Source: Sphingopyxis sp. JAI128 (GTDB lineage Bacteria; Pseudomonadota; Alphaproteobacteria; Sphingomonadales; Sphingomonadaceae). Taken from it: a DNA stretch of 64,000 bases. The stretch spans positions 1 through 64,000 of the forward strand of contig NZ_JACHDA010000007.1 of NCBI RefSeq assembly GCF_014207235.1. Direction: 5' to 3'. The notes beneath the pieces are model-generated. The model worked only from the letters and a program-made list of their open reading frames with translations. It did not search any database and was not told the DNA's origin. Below, one piece after another: positions 9,781 to 18,963 of this stretch (positions are counted from its first letter, which is position 1; each line of letters starts with the position of its first letter). The position numbers and the translations under genes are program-made.

Positions 9781-10580
9781 CCGATCATCCCGTGCGGGTC
9801 GCTTACGACCAGCGCCGAATCCGTCCGCGCCAGCGCGACGAGCGTCAGTCCCGCCGCCGCCCCGCGCTCCGCCGCAAGGCTCGTCGGCGCCGAAATGGTG
9901 ACGAGCATCGGGCACCCCGCGCGCACCGTCTTTTCGACGAGTTCGTAACTGCATCGCGCCGACAAGAGGATAAAGCCCGCCCCCGGATCGACACCCGCGC
10001 GCGCCAGCGCGCCGATCAATTTATCGAGCGCATTGTGCCGCCCGACGTCCTCGCGCACGAGCCGGATCGCGCCGTCGGGCGAACAGAAAGCCGCGGCATG
10101 GACCGCGCCCGTCGCGCGGGCGAGCGGCTGGTGATCGCCGAGCGCCGCCAGCGCCGCCGCGATGGCGGCGCGGTCCGTGGCGATCCGGGCCGTGACGGCG
10201 GGCAGGGGGCGCAGCACCTCCTCGATATTCTCGATCCCGCAGAGGCCGCAGCTGCTCTCGCTCACCCGCTTGCGCGCGCGGTCCAGCGCGATGGCGTTCC
10301 GTTCGGGCGGCAGCCATATGCGCAGCGCCCAGCCGCCCTCGACAGGATGGATATCGACGCGGCCGATCTGGCCCGGCGCCTCGATCAGTCCCTCGCCGAG
10401 TGCGAAACCGACCGCATAATCCTCGAGATCGGCGGGGGTCGCCATCATCACCGCATAGCCGATGCCGCCGACCTCGACCGACACCGGCGCCTCGACGGCG
10501 ATGCTCCGCGTCAGCTCCGCATCGCCGGGTTCGGCAAGGCCCAGGCGGCGGAGGGGGAAGGCGATCATTTCGCTGCTCAT
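9777..10580 (-). CDS. fdhD: Formate dehydrogenase accessory sulfurtransferase FdhD
   Basis: A 267-residue protein with the family signature SSCGLCG (about residues 110-116), whose two cysteines pass sulfur from a desulfurase to the molybdenum cofactor. The C-terminal half (REDVGRHNALDKLIG, then SARCSYELVEK) is the typical FdhD cofactor-binding part. It starts at the ATG at 10580; an in-frame ATG at 10598 is an alternative. It is the first gene of a two-gene operon with mobA and is likely needed for the oxidoreductase next to it. Confidence 0.88.
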   Translation of the reverse strand: MSSEMIAFPLRRLGLAEPGDAELTRSIAVEAPVSVEVGGIGYAVMMATPADLEDYAVGFALGEGLIEAPGQIGRVDIHPVEGGWALRIWLPPERNAIALDRARKRVSESSCGLCGIENIEEVLRPLPAVTARIATDRAAIAAALAALGDHQPLARATGAVHAAAFCSPDGAIRLVREDVGRHNALDKLIGALARAGVDPGAGFILLSARCSYELVEKTVRAGCPMLVTISAPTSLAAERGAAAGLTLVALARTDSALVVSDPHGMIG

Positions 10581-11076
10581 GCCTGCACGATAGCCCATCG
10601 GTATCGGCTTGTCGCGACCGCGTCGCGGCTGTGGCAGCATGGGGGCGGGCTTGCCGCCGCCTGCGACGCTGTCCAAAAGTCAGTAAAAGTCAGCCCTGTG
10701 CGCCGCCCGATTGGCGGCCGCGGGGATGCGGGGCGCGCCCGGCCGCGATCACATGAAAGAGCCGGAATGAAGGCTGGCATAGCCGGATATTGTAGGAAAG
10801 GCCTTTTTGCAGACGCCGGCTTTGGGCTGGATTCCAGCCGCTCCCCTTTTCCGTTCGCATCGAGCGAAGTCGAGACACCCGTCGCTGTGGCGCCTGGCCC
10901 GATGGGCATCGCGACCTTGCTCGATGCGAACGGGTTAGGGAGGAGCGGCGGTCGATAGCTGTCTTCCTCCAGAAGCGCGCCCCATCCTGTTCGGGCGGAA
11001 TCTTTAATTGCAAATGACTCGCAATAACATATAAGCGCGCCCGCGCCGCGTCGTGCGTGCGCTGGAAAGGGATGCA
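10581..11076. other. Intergenic region with one repeat element
   Basis: About 500 bases between divergent fdhD and the gene at 11077. The only clear content is the inverted repeat at 10848-10936. No gene is supported; the frames here are shadows with no start signals. Confidence 0.55.
10848..10936. repeat. Interspersed inverted repeat (CGTTCGCATCGAGC family)
   Basis: CCGTTCGCATCGAGC at about 10851 is matched by its reverse complement GCTCGATGCGAACGG at about 10919, with GAAGTCGAGACACC next to the left arm. A related element with the same GCGAAGTCGA core is at 61829-61917. This is a noncoding dispersed repeat. Confidence 0.75.
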
Positions 11077-11541
11077 ATGTACGCCTTTGTCGATCGACCG
11101 GTCGAAAGCCTCTGCAACGGCGGGCGTTTCCTGCTGTGGGCGATGCGCGCGTGGGTTTCGGCGGCCGAGCGCGGCCAATGTCCGCCGGAGAGACTTTACC
11201 GCGGGTTTTCTGCGGTCGAGGCGCTGGGCGCGCTGCCCGATTTCCATATCGCGATGGCGCTGCTTGCCGGCGATGCGGTGGAAACGCTGGCGCTCGCGCC
11301 GATGCCATGCCTCCAGATTTCAGAGGATGAAGCAATTCTGCTTGGACTCTGGCGCGATTTTTCGCTTGAGAGCACCGCAAATGCCCATGCGACGCTGGCC
11401 CTGCTGGCCGCGGAACACCGCGTCGGCGCGATCGCGAGGGCTATGGGCGCCGCGGCCCATCGGCTGATCGCAGCGGGATTCGACATGCCGTCCCTCGCGG
11501 CCGGCACCACGACATATCAGGAAAGTCCAAGTGATGAGTGA
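11077..11541 (+). CDS. Hypothetical protein, possibly linked to the ferredoxin reductase
   Basis: A 154-residue, alanine- and leucine-rich, predicted helical cytoplasmic protein. I do not recognise a domain. The start at ATG 11077 follows GGAAAGGGA. Its last codons overlap the start of the ferredoxin-NADP reductase gene, so the two are probably translated together. Function not assigned. Confidence 0.6.
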   Translation: MYAFVDRPVESLCNGGRFLLWAMRAWVSAAERGQCPPERLYRGFSAVEALGALPDFHIAMALLAGDAVETLALAPMPCLQISEDEAILLGLWRDFSLESTANAHATLALLAAEHRVGAIARAMGAAAHRLIAAGFDMPSLAAGTTTYQESPSDE

Positions 11542-12349
11542 CCGTATTGCCGAAGCCGCAAAGCTCGCCCCCTCCGCCTCGCTGACGGTCGAAGAGGTGC
11601 GTTCGGTGCGCCACTGGAACGAGCATCTGTTCAGTTTCACCATCACGCGTCCGCCCAGCTTTCGTTTCCGTTCGGGCGAGTTCGTGATGATCGGCCTGCC
11701 CGGCGAGGGGCGCCCGCTGCTGCGCGCCTATTCGATCGCCAGCCCCGCTTATGCCGACGAGCTGGAATTCCTGTCGATCAAGGTGCCCGACGGCCCGCTG
11801 ACCTCGCGGCTCCAGCTGATCCAGCCGGGCGACCCCGTCTATCTCGGCCGCAAGCCGACAGGGACGCTCGTCGCCGACGCGCTGCTGCCGGGCAAGCGGC
11901 TGTTCATGCTCTCGACCGGCACCGGGCTCGCGCCCTTCCTCAGCCTGGCGCGCGACCCGGACATCTATGAGCGGTTCAACCAGATCGTCATCGTGCATTG
12001 CGTGCGGCAAGTCAGCGACCTGGCCTTCCGCGACGAGCTGGAAAGCCAGCTCGCGGGCGATCCGCTGGTGCAGGACCAGGCGTTGCTGCAATTTCATTAT
12101 CTGCCGACGGTGACGCGCGAGCCGTTCCGGACGACGGGTCGTATCGACGCGCTGATCGACGATGGGTCGCTCTTTGGCCACCCGCTCACCGGACCGACCG
12201 AGCTCGATCCCGAAAGCGACCGCATCATGATGTGCGGCAGCATGGCAATGATCCGCGACTTGCAGGCCCGCTTCGAGGAACTGGGCTTCAAGGAAGGGTC
12301 GAACGCGTCGCCGGGCGATTTCGTGATCGAGCGCGCATTCGTGGGCTGA
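11534..12349 (+). CDS. fpr: Ferredoxin--NADP reductase
   Basis: A 271-residue flavoprotein of the bacterial Fpr type. The FAD-binding motif RAYSIASPAY (about residues 62-71) and the pyridine nucleotide loop STGTGLAPFLSL (about 124-135) are intact. MMCGSMAMIRDLQ near the C-terminus is the usual CG-S-M segment, and the chain ends in the aromatic-poor FVIERAFVG form seen in this subfamily. It moves electrons between NADPH and ferredoxin or flavodoxin. It starts at ATG 11534 (GTG at 11531 is also possible) after AGGAAAG. Confidence 0.88.
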   Translation: MSDRIAEAAKLAPSASLTVEEVRSVRHWNEHLFSFTITRPPSFRFRSGEFVMIGLPGEGRPLLRAYSIASPAYADELEFLSIKVPDGPLTSRLQLIQPGDPVYLGRKPTGTLVADALLPGKRLFMLSTGTGLAPFLSLARDPDIYERFNQIVIVHCVRQVSDLAFRDELESQLAGDPLVQDQALLQFHYLPTVTREPFRTTGRIDALIDDGSLFGHPLTGPTELDPESDRIMMCGSMAMIRDLQARFEELGFKEGSNASPGDFVIERAFVG

Positions 12350-12361
12350 GACCAGATCCCG

Positions 12362-13774
12362 TCAAGGCTTGTCGGCGTAGGCCTTCACCAGATCGAACAT
12401 ATAGTCGCGCCCGACATAGACCGAGCGGACTTCCATGCGTTCGTTGAGGCCGTGCGCGCCATTGCCATCGGGGTCGCCCCACATGCCGGGGATGCCATAG
12501 GTCGGGATGCCGACCGCGCCGAGGAAGGTGGCGTCGGTATAGCCGTTCGCCATCGACGGGATGACCTTCAGCCCCGGCCAATATTCGTCGACGAGTGTTT
12601 GCATCGGGCCGATGATTTTCGGGTCGAGCGGCGGCGCGGGCGGCGCGGGACGCTTGGGGGGCAATTGAGTGATCGTCACGCCGGGGTTGCCGATCACGCG
12701 CGCGAGTTCGTCCCGGATCGATTCGATGCTGTGCCCTGGAAATATGCGGCAGTTGATGTTCGCGCCCGCGCGCTGCGGCAGGGCGTTGGGGGCGTGGCCG
12801 CCGTCGAGCAGGGTCGCGACGCAGGTGGTGCGCAAATTGCTGTGGAGGAACGGGTCCTTGCCCACGATTGCCTCGGCCGCCTTGTCGGCGGGGTTTTTCG
12901 ACAGCGCCACCATCGCCGCGCCCGTTTCGTCGCCGCGTGCCGCACCCGCTTCGGCAAAGAAGCGCCGCGTCGTGTCGGTCATCTCGACGGGGAATTCATG
13001 TTCCTCGATCTTGGTGATCGCGCGCGCGAGTTCGTAGATCGCATTGTCGGGCACCGGCGCCGAGCTGTGGCCGCCGGGGTTGCGCGTTTCGAGGCGGAAA
13101 TTGGCGAAGGTCTTTTCGCCGACCTGCACCGACTGTCCCAGCATCTTGCCCTTGCCGTCGCTGTCGCCGCCGCCGCCTTCGTTCAAGGCAAATTCGGCGT
13201 CGATCAATTCGCGCCTGTTCGCGGCGAGCCATTCGACTCCGTTGAACGCGCCGTTGGTTTCCTCGCCGCAGGTCAGCGCCATCTTCACGGCGCGTTTGGG
13301 CTTGTAGCCCGCCTGCTGGAAGCGGATGAGCGTATCGACCCACACCGCCGCCTGCGCCTTGTCGTCGGCGGTGCCGCGACCATAGAAATAGCCATTTTCC
13401 TCGACCATCACAAAGGGATCGCGTTCCCAGTCGGCGCGCTTCGCCTCGACGACGTCGATATGCGCGACGAGCAGGATCGGCTTCGCGGTCTTGCTAGTGC
13501 CCGGATAGATGGCGACAAGGCCGCCTTCCTTCGGATTTTCGGGGGTCGCGAAGAGGGTAAGCTGGCTGCCGGGAATGCCCGCCGCCTTCAGCCGCGCCGC
13601 CATGCGTTCGGCGGCCAGCGTGCAGCTGCCCGACGACAGCGTCGTGTTGGTTTCGACCAGTTCCTTGTAGATTTCGCGAAAGGCAAGCTGGTCGGGGCGC
13701 GGCTGGACCTCGGCGGCGGTCGCGGGCGCCGCAAGCAGCAAGGCGGACGTCAGCAGCGCGGAAAATTTCCTCAT
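12362..13774 (-). CDS. Exported M20-family metallopeptidase
   Basis: A 470-residue protein with a signal peptide of about 21 residues (SALLLAAPATAA). It has the M20/M25 zinc-site motifs: HIDVVEA (about 108-114), GRGTADDKAQ (about 133-142, bridging aspartate) and GEETNG (about 175-180). A dimerisation domain lies in the middle (GHSSAP) and a final metal histidine is expected late in the chain. It probably removes residues from peptides in the periplasm. It converges with fpr. Confidence 0.85.
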   Translation of the reverse strand: MRKFSALLTSALLLAAPATAAEVQPRPDQLAFREIYKELVETNTTLSSGSCTLAAERMAARLKAAGIPGSQLTLFATPENPKEGGLVAIYPGTSKTAKPILLVAHIDVVEAKRADWERDPFVMVEENGYFYGRGTADDKAQAAVWVDTLIRFQQAGYKPKRAVKMALTCGEETNGAFNGVEWLAANRRELIDAEFALNEGGGGDSDGKGKMLGQSVQVGEKTFANFRLETRNPGGHSSAPVPDNAIYELARAITKIEEHEFPVEMTDTTRRFFAEAGAARGDETGAAMVALSKNPADKAAEAIVGKDPFLHSNLRTTCVATLLDGGHAPNALPQRAGANINCRIFPGHSIESIRDELARVIGNPGVTITQLPPKRPAPPAPPLDPKIIGPMQTLVDEYWPGLKVIPSMANGYTDATFLGAVGIPTYGIPGMWGDPDGNGAHGLNERMEVRSVYVGRDYMFDLVKAYADKP

Positions 13775-13896
13775 CGATATTCCCCCATTTGGTTGTTGCT
13801 AGGGAGCAGAAAGATGGCGCTGCGGCAAGCCGCGATGCGCGCCCCCTTGCGCAGCGAAGGGCTTTGGCCCAATCCGGGCGGGGGAGAGGAGCCACA

Positions 13897-14529
13897 GTGA
13901 CCAAGATCGATGACGACCCGCCGGGGTTGGTGGCGCGCGGCGTGCGCCGGTTGTTGCTCCTGCTCTACCGGATGCGCGGATGGAAGGCCGAAGGCGTCGT
14001 GCCCGAGCCGCGGCGGTTCGTGCTGATCGCCGCGCCGCACACGAGCAATTGGGACTTCGTCAATTTCCTGGGGCTCGCCGGCGACCTTGGGCTGAAACCG
14101 CATTTCATGGGGAAATTGTCGCTGTTCCGTTGGCCGCTCGCGCGGTTCATGAAACAGATGGGCGGCATCGCCATCGACCGGCGCGGCGGGACCAATGTCG
14201 TGCAGCAGATGGTCGATGAGTTCGCGCGGCGCGCCGAATTCATTCTGACCGTCGCGCCCGAAGGGACGCGCGGCAAGACGAAGAAATGGCGCACCGGATT
14301 CTACCAGATCGCAATGGCGGCGAAGGTGCCGATGGTCGTCGGCATCATGGATTATGGACGCAAGACCGGCGGGCTCGGCCCATCGATCTGGCCCAGCGGC
14401 GACTTTCGCGCCGACATGTTGAAGGTGCTGGAAATCTACAAGGGCTGCATCCCCAAATTTCCCGAGCGCGCCGTGCAGTCGATCGATGATATAGTCGGAG
14501 CCGACGAGGAACGGGATATGCGCGCATGA
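13897..14529 (+). CDS. Lysophospholipid acyltransferase (PlsC-like)
   Basis: A 210-residue protein with the acyltransferase motifs PHTSNWDF (about 43-50, a PHxxxxD version of the usual NHxxxxD) and VAPEGTRGKT (about 119-128). It starts at GTG 13897, six bases after GGGAGAGGA; the upstream reading frame is only an extension. It probably acylates lysophosphatidate or a related lipid at the inner membrane. Its stop overlaps the next start by 4 bases. Confidence 0.8.
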   Translation: MTKIDDDPPGLVARGVRRLLLLLYRMRGWKAEGVVPEPRRFVLIAAPHTSNWDFVNFLGLAGDLGLKPHFMGKLSLFRWPLARFMKQMGGIAIDRRGGTNVVQQMVDEFARRAEFILTVAPEGTRGKTKKWRTGFYQIAMAAKVPMVVGIMDYGRKTGGLGPSIWPSGDFRADMLKVLEIYKGCIPKFPERAVQSIDDIVGADEERDMRA

Positions 14530-15344
14530 GTGACGTCCTATTGCTGCTTGCGACCAATTTCGCCGGATTGATCGGCGTCATCCTGATCCTGTGGGGTATC
14601 GCGGTCGTCATCCGCGACGTGTCGTTCATCGATGCCTTCTGGGCGTTCGGCATGGTGCTGCTCGCATGGGGCGCTGCATGGCAGGCGGGGTTCGACGCGC
14701 CGCATGCGACGCTGCTGCTGGGCCTCACGACCTTGTGGGGGCTGAGGCTCGCGGTCCACCTGACCCTACGCTGGGCGCGCGAAGGCGAGGATCCGCGCTA
14801 CCGCAAGATCCTCGCGCACACGATGGAGAAGCGGAAATGGAGCTGGGCGAAGGCGGCGCTGCTCACCGTGTTTCTGACGCAGGCGCCGCTGCTGTTCGTC
14901 ACCTGCCTGCCCGCGCAGATCGGCATCTGGGCGAGCGCCCGTGCGCCGCTGGAAAGCGTGGGGATCATCGGCTGGGTCGGCGCTGCCGCCGCGCTGATCG
15001 GCATCGCGTTCGAAAGCATCGGCGATGCGCAGCTCGATGCGTTTCGCAAGAATCCGGCGAACAAGGGCCGGGTGCTCGACACCGGCCTGTGGCGCTACAC
15101 GCGCCACCCCAATTATTTCGGCGACGCGCTGGCCTGGTGGGGCATCTGGCTCGTCGTCCTCGACCTTGGCTCGGGGCCGGCGCTCGCGAGCCTGATCGGG
15201 CCGGTCTTCCTGACCTTCACGCTCACCAAATGGTCGGGCAAGGCGTTGCTGGAGAAGGGACTGCACAAGACGCGGCCAGATTATGCCGCCTATGTCGCGC
15301 GAACGTCCGGATTCATCCCATGGCCGCCAAAGACCAAGGCTTAG
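14526..15344 (+). CDS. DUF1295 membrane protein (steroid 5-alpha-reductase-like)
   Basis: A 272-residue protein with about six or seven membrane segments. The C-terminal GLWRYTRHPNYFGDALAWWG is the DUF1295/methyltransferase-like signature, which binds NADPH or SAM in related enzymes. Translationally coupled to the acyltransferase upstream by a 4-base overlap. Substrate unknown. Confidence 0.82.
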   Translation: MSDVLLLLATNFAGLIGVILILWGIAVVIRDVSFIDAFWAFGMVLLAWGAAWQAGFDAPHATLLLGLTTLWGLRLAVHLTLRWAREGEDPRYRKILAHTMEKRKWSWAKAALLTVFLTQAPLLFVTCLPAQIGIWASARAPLESVGIIGWVGAAAALIGIAFESIGDAQLDAFRKNPANKGRVLDTGLWRYTRHPNYFGDALAWWGIWLVVLDLGSGPALASLIGPVFLTFTLTKWSGKALLEKGLHKTRPDYAAYVARTSGFIPWPPKTKA

Positions 15345-15724
15345 GTGGCGAGGAACGCCCCGCCGACGTATCGGCGCTGGGCGACGCGCCGCGCATCCGC
15401 GCGATCCTGACCGCGGCTGCGCGCGAGGGGCGCAGCGTCAGCTATTCGGAGCTGCTCGGCGATTTGGGCTTTCGTTTCACCCGGCCCAAGATGCGCGCGG
15501 TCTGCCGCACGCTCGAGGAGGTCGACCGCCTCTGCGCGCTGGACGGCGAACCCGACATGGCGGTGCTGGTGGTGCGCGAAAGCGACCGGCTGCCCGGACA
15601 GGGCTGGTGGGTTGGCGGAACGGCGCTTTTGCTTGGCTATGACGGGCCGTGGGAGGGCGCCGCGGCGGCACGGTTCATTCGCGAGCAACAGCAGGCGGTG
15701 TTCGATTATTGGGCGGGGCGATAG
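15320..15724 (+). CDS. Hypothetical small protein, possible winged helix
   Basis: A 134-residue protein starting at ATG 15320, inside the last 25 bases of the DUF1295 gene. The segment GRSVSYSELLGDLGFRFTRPKMRAVCRTLEEV looks like a helix-turn-helix and weakly recalls the DNA-binding half of methylated-DNA methyltransferases, but there is no active-site PCHR. No firm function. Confidence 0.6.
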   Translation: MAAKDQGLGGEERPADVSALGDAPRIRAILTAAAREGRSVSYSELLGDLGFRFTRPKMRAVCRTLEEVDRLCALDGEPDMAVLVVRESDRLPGQGWWVGGTALLLGYDGPWEGAAAARFIREQQQAVFDYWAGR

Positions 15725-15814
15725 GCCGCTTCCGACGGGTTGCGGAGGTTCGAGGAACGCGCATCTGTCGCGACAATAATCGCTTGTTATCAATTCCTCG
15801 CTTAAACTGACTCG

Positions 15815-16366
15815 ATGTGCGAGCCCACGTCCTCATTCCAGCGAGAAACTCCCGAATGGAAGGTCTGTCGGCACCTAATCCGGCTACTGTTAGAGCTGGA
15901 TAACAACACACTTGAGGCTTTTGACGATGACGGCCGCTTGGGGTTCTATTCGGAGTTCAGCCACGATCAGAGCCCAATGAATTTTCTTGTCGACCTAGGA
16001 GTATTGGAGGGTGGTTGGGTTCGATGGAGATTAATGGAGCCGGACTTCGACCGTTGCGCTGATATACTGCATCAGTCGGCACCGTTTGATGGTGTTCTTC
16101 GCGCGTTGGTTTCGACAACGATTTACAATAATCTTCTGTCAGAAACGCCTCAGCCGTTCGAGCTACCCTTGGGTGCTCCATCATTTGGGAAACCCATAAT
16201 CGGTCCGATTTTGGATAATTTGAAATCGCTAATGAGCGAGCTTGTCACGCTCGGATATGCGCGCCGAATTAATGGGCAAAATAGGGATGGTGAGCTCTAT
16301 TGGTGGACGGCCCGGATGGAGCCTGCATTAATCGCTAATTATGCGCGCGGCTGGAATACGAACTGA
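15815..16366 (+). CDS. Hypothetical protein, lower GC than neighbours
   Basis: A 183-residue protein with no signal peptide or membrane segment. I do not recognise it. It uses many more A/T-ending codons than the genes on both sides, which suggests recent acquisition. It ends ARMEPALIANYARGWNTN. The isolated position between DUF1295-linked genes and a convergent oxygenase gives no functional hint. Confidence 0.55.
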   Translation: MCEPTSSFQRETPEWKVCRHLIRLLLELDNNTLEAFDDDGRLGFYSEFSHDQSPMNFLVDLGVLEGGWVRWRLMEPDFDRCADILHQSAPFDGVLRALVSTTIYNNLLSETPQPFELPLGAPSFGKPIIGPILDNLKSLMSELVTLGYARRINGQNRDGELYWWTARMEPALIANYARGWNTN

Positions 16367-16409
16367 ACCGGCCCCAACGGCAGCTTCCCACCCCAAAGCG
16401 GAAATTAGC

Positions 16410-17339
16410 TTATTTCTTCAGCCCGATCTCACGTAGCCGTTCCTGCAGATAGTCGTCGGCGGTGATCGGCGTCGGGTAGAGGTTGGGATGTGCGGCGTCG
16501 ATGCAGCTTTCGAGCGTCTCGATCGGATAGTCCGAACGGAAATGCAGGAAGAAGGGCATCGAGTAACGCGCGACGCTGGCGCGGCCTTCGTCGGGGTTGC
16601 GGACGCGGTGCGTGGTCGAGGGCAGCTTGTTGTTGGTCAGCCGCTGGAGCATGTCGCCGACATTGACCGCCATCGCGCCCGGCGGCGGCGAGACGGGAAG
16701 CCAGCTGCCGTCCTTGTCGAGGATTTCGAGGCCCGCTTCCTCGGCGCCAAGCAGCAGGGTGATCGTGTTGATATCCTCATGCGCTTCGGCGCGGATGCCC
16801 TTCGCGGGGGCTTCGACCGGCGGGTAATGGAGCAGGCGCATCACGCTGTTGCCGTCCTTCACCGTGTCGTCGAAGAAATCGGGGGCGAGGCCGAGGTAGC
16901 GCGCGATGCCCGAGAGCAGGCGCCCGCCCACACGGTCGAATTCGGCGAAGAGCTTGTCATAGGCGGTGCGAAAGCCCGCGACCTCGGCTGGCCAGACATT
17001 GTTCGGCTGCTGCGCGGCGAGAGGGTGGCCGGGGGGCAGGTCGCGGCCGACGTGCCAGAACTCCTTGAGGTCGACTTCCTTCGCGCCCTTGGCGATTTCG
17101 GTTCCGAAGGGGGTATAGCCGCGCGCGCCGCCGCCGCCGGGGATGTGATAGGCGCGCTTGACCTCCTCGGGCAGCGCGAAAAATTCCTTCGCCTTGGCCC
17201 AGGCTTCGTCGATCAGACGGGGGTCGATGCCATGGTCGGTGATCATCGCGAAGCCGAAGCGTTCGAACGATGCCCCGAAATCCCTCGCGAACTGGTCGGC
17301 GGGAAGCGACATCGAAATGACGGGTACGGCAGCGGTCAT
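16410..17339 (-). CDS. 2-oxoglutarate/Fe(II) oxygenase, isopenicillin N synthase family
   Basis: A 309-residue protein with the DIOX_N region (ISMSLPADQFARDFG, FGFAMITDHGID) and a jelly-roll core. The iron site is HED (in RAEAHEDINTIT) plus the distal histidine in STTHRV, and the 2-oxoglutarate arginine is in ARYSMPFF. The start at 17339 gives a normal N-terminus; upstream ATGs at 17354 and 17384 are possible. Substrate not predictable. Confidence 0.82.
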   Translation of the reverse strand: MTAAVPVISMSLPADQFARDFGASFERFGFAMITDHGIDPRLIDEAWAKAKEFFALPEEVKRAYHIPGGGGARGYTPFGTEIAKGAKEVDLKEFWHVGRDLPPGHPLAAQQPNNVWPAEVAGFRTAYDKLFAEFDRVGGRLLSGIARYLGLAPDFFDDTVKDGNSVMRLLHYPPVEAPAKGIRAEAHEDINTITLLLGAEEAGLEILDKDGSWLPVSPPPGAMAVNVGDMLQRLTNNKLPSTTHRVRNPDEGRASVARYSMPFFLHFRSDYPIETLESCIDAAHPNLYPTPITADDYLQERLREIGLKK

Positions 17340-17471
17340 GAAAAATGCATCCATTCGATAAGGGCGGCACCCTTCGGGGCGCATATGAGTCGCGATTTAG
17401 GCGCTGCGGCGCGCGGGTTAAAGGGAAAAAGGCGGTTTCGCCACGTGCGTGGCTCGGCTAAGCCCGTGGCC

Positions 17472-17897
17472 ATGGCAAAGCAATATTGGCTGATGAAATC
17501 CGAACCCGACGCTTATGCGTGGGACCAGCTTGTGCGTGAAGGCAAGGGCATGTGGGACGGCGTGCGCAACCACACCGCGAAGCTCAACATGATGGCGATG
17601 AAGAAGGGCGACGAGGCGCTCTTCTATCACAGCAATATCGGCAAGGAATGCGTCGGGATCATGGAGATCGTCGAGGAGCATTCGCCCGACCCGACCGCCG
17701 ACGAGGGATCGCCCTGGGTGATCGTGCGCGTCGCCCCCGTGCGTGCGCTCAAGCATCCGGTGACGCTCGCGGCGATCAAGGCCGATCCCAAGCTCGCCGA
17801 CATGGATCTGATCCGGCAATCGCGGCTGTCAGTCGGGCGCGTCACCCCCGCCGAGTGGAAACATATATTGAAAAAGTCGGAAAAGCCCGCGGACTGA
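17472..17897 (+). CDS. EVE domain-containing protein
   Basis: A 141-residue single-domain protein with the family opening YWLMKSEPDAYAWDQL, then WDGVRNHTAKLNM and ALFYHSNI. This is the PUA-like EVE fold, which binds modified bases. The start at ATG 17472 is the one that gives the canonical N-terminus; the frame runs open far upstream but has no signal. Cellular role of stand-alone EVE proteins is not settled. Confidence 0.85.
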   Translation: MAKQYWLMKSEPDAYAWDQLVREGKGMWDGVRNHTAKLNMMAMKKGDEALFYHSNIGKECVGIMEIVEEHSPDPTADEGSPWVIVRVAPVRALKHPVTLAAIKADPKLADMDLIRQSRLSVGRVTPAEWKHILKKSEKPAD

Positions 17898-17909
17898 ACC
17901 CGCTCGCGC

Positions 17910-18236
17910 TTATTTCGCCAGCTTGGCCTTGAGATGGTCGGCGACCGAGGCGTGCAGCGGATTGACGAACTCGCAGCCGTAATTGTTGCCGTCCTGGCGG
18001 CGCACGACGGCCTGGACCGGTTGCAGCCCCGGCAGGTTCACCCAGATATGCTTGCCGATCGCCTGGCGCGAAAAGGTGAACATGCGAAAGCCGTTCGCCG
18101 ACAGGTCGAACAGTTCGGCATCGAACGGATTGGAGCCGGCTTCGCGAAAGCGGGCGCGTCCGTCGATCGACGCGCGTTCGTCGCGTCGCGCCGACGCGGG
18201 CGCTTTCGTGGTTTCGAGGGTGCGATTTCCCAACAT
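17910..18236 (-). CDS. PilZ domain protein
   Basis: A 108-residue protein. RRDERASIDGRARFRE is an RxxxR-type start of the PilZ fold, and LFDLSANGFRMFT matches the D-x-S-x-x-G part, here with an asparagine. It may bind cyclic di-GMP, although the first arginine motif is not canonical. A second PilZ protein is at 24636. Confidence 0.72.
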   Translation of the reverse strand: MLGNRTLETTKAPASARRDERASIDGRARFREAGSNPFDAELFDLSANGFRMFTFSRQAIGKHIWVNLPGLQPVQAVVRRQDGNNYGCEFVNPLHASVADHLKAKLAK

Positions 18237-18322
18237 TCCTATGGTCCCGGCAATGCTCTTGATTCGCCCGTTCTTACGCCGCCGTTGGTTACCCCAAAGT
18301 GAAGGAATATGGTGAAATTCTC

Positions 18323-18910
18323 CTATAGCGGCGGCAGGTCGCCGACCGCCATCAAATGGCTGGGAAAGGGGACGACAAGCTGGGCCGCATCGCGCCATTC
18401 GGCAGTCAGCCAGCGCTCATGATCCTCGTCATGCAGGATCAGCGGCATCGCGCCGGGACCGAGGCGATCGAGCAGGCCGTTCGGATCGGTCGTCAGCATT
18501 GCGAAGCCCGGCCAATCTTCATTCTGGCGCTGGATGCCGGCGAAGGCGAATATCGCCCGGCCCGTAACCGATGCCCAGCGCTGGCGCCGCGCCCCCGCCG
18601 GTCCCGACCACAGGGCAAAGCTTGTCGCCGGGATCAGGCAACGCAGTTCGGGATGGCGCAGCGTGCCGATCCAGAAGGGGCTCGCGAGGTTGCGGACGGT
18701 GGCGACGGGCTCGACGCCCTGCGGCGGGGGCGGGACCCCCCACAGTTTCGGCCGCAGGTAGCGGCGCGAGCCGCCGCGGCTGTCGGGGACGATGACCGGG
18801 GCGGGACGCCCGGGCGCGACATAGTCGCCCGTCCACGGATCGTCGCCCGCATCGACGCCAAAGGCCGCAGCGACCGCGCGCGCCGGGGCATCGAGACGAT
18901 AGAGGTTCAT
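18323..18910 (-). CDS. SRAP-like protein lacking the N-terminal cysteine
   Basis: A 195-residue member of the SOS response-associated peptidase (YedK/HMCES) fold. Conserved parts include WGVPPPPQ, VATVRNLAS, RCLIPATSFALW, FAFAGI, FAMLTTDPNG and MPLILHDED (with the active-site His region). SRAP proteins start M-C-(G or N), and Cys2 crosslinks abasic DNA. This one reads MNLYRLD; the cysteine codon is simply absent. No upstream in-frame start restores it. It may be an inactive or altered paralogue. Confidence 0.75.
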   Translation of the reverse strand: MNLYRLDAPARAVAAAFGVDAGDDPWTGDYVAPGRPAPVIVPDSRGGSRRYLRPKLWGVPPPPQGVEPVATVRNLASPFWIGTLRHPELRCLIPATSFALWSGPAGARRQRWASVTGRAIFAFAGIQRQNEDWPGFAMLTTDPNGLLDRLGPGAMPLILHDEDHERWLTAEWRDAAQLVVPFPSHLMAVGDLPPL

Positions 18911-18963
18911 GCGGCTTGATCGCCGCGCGGCATCGGGCTGTCAATCGGCGCGGCGCGGCGGTT

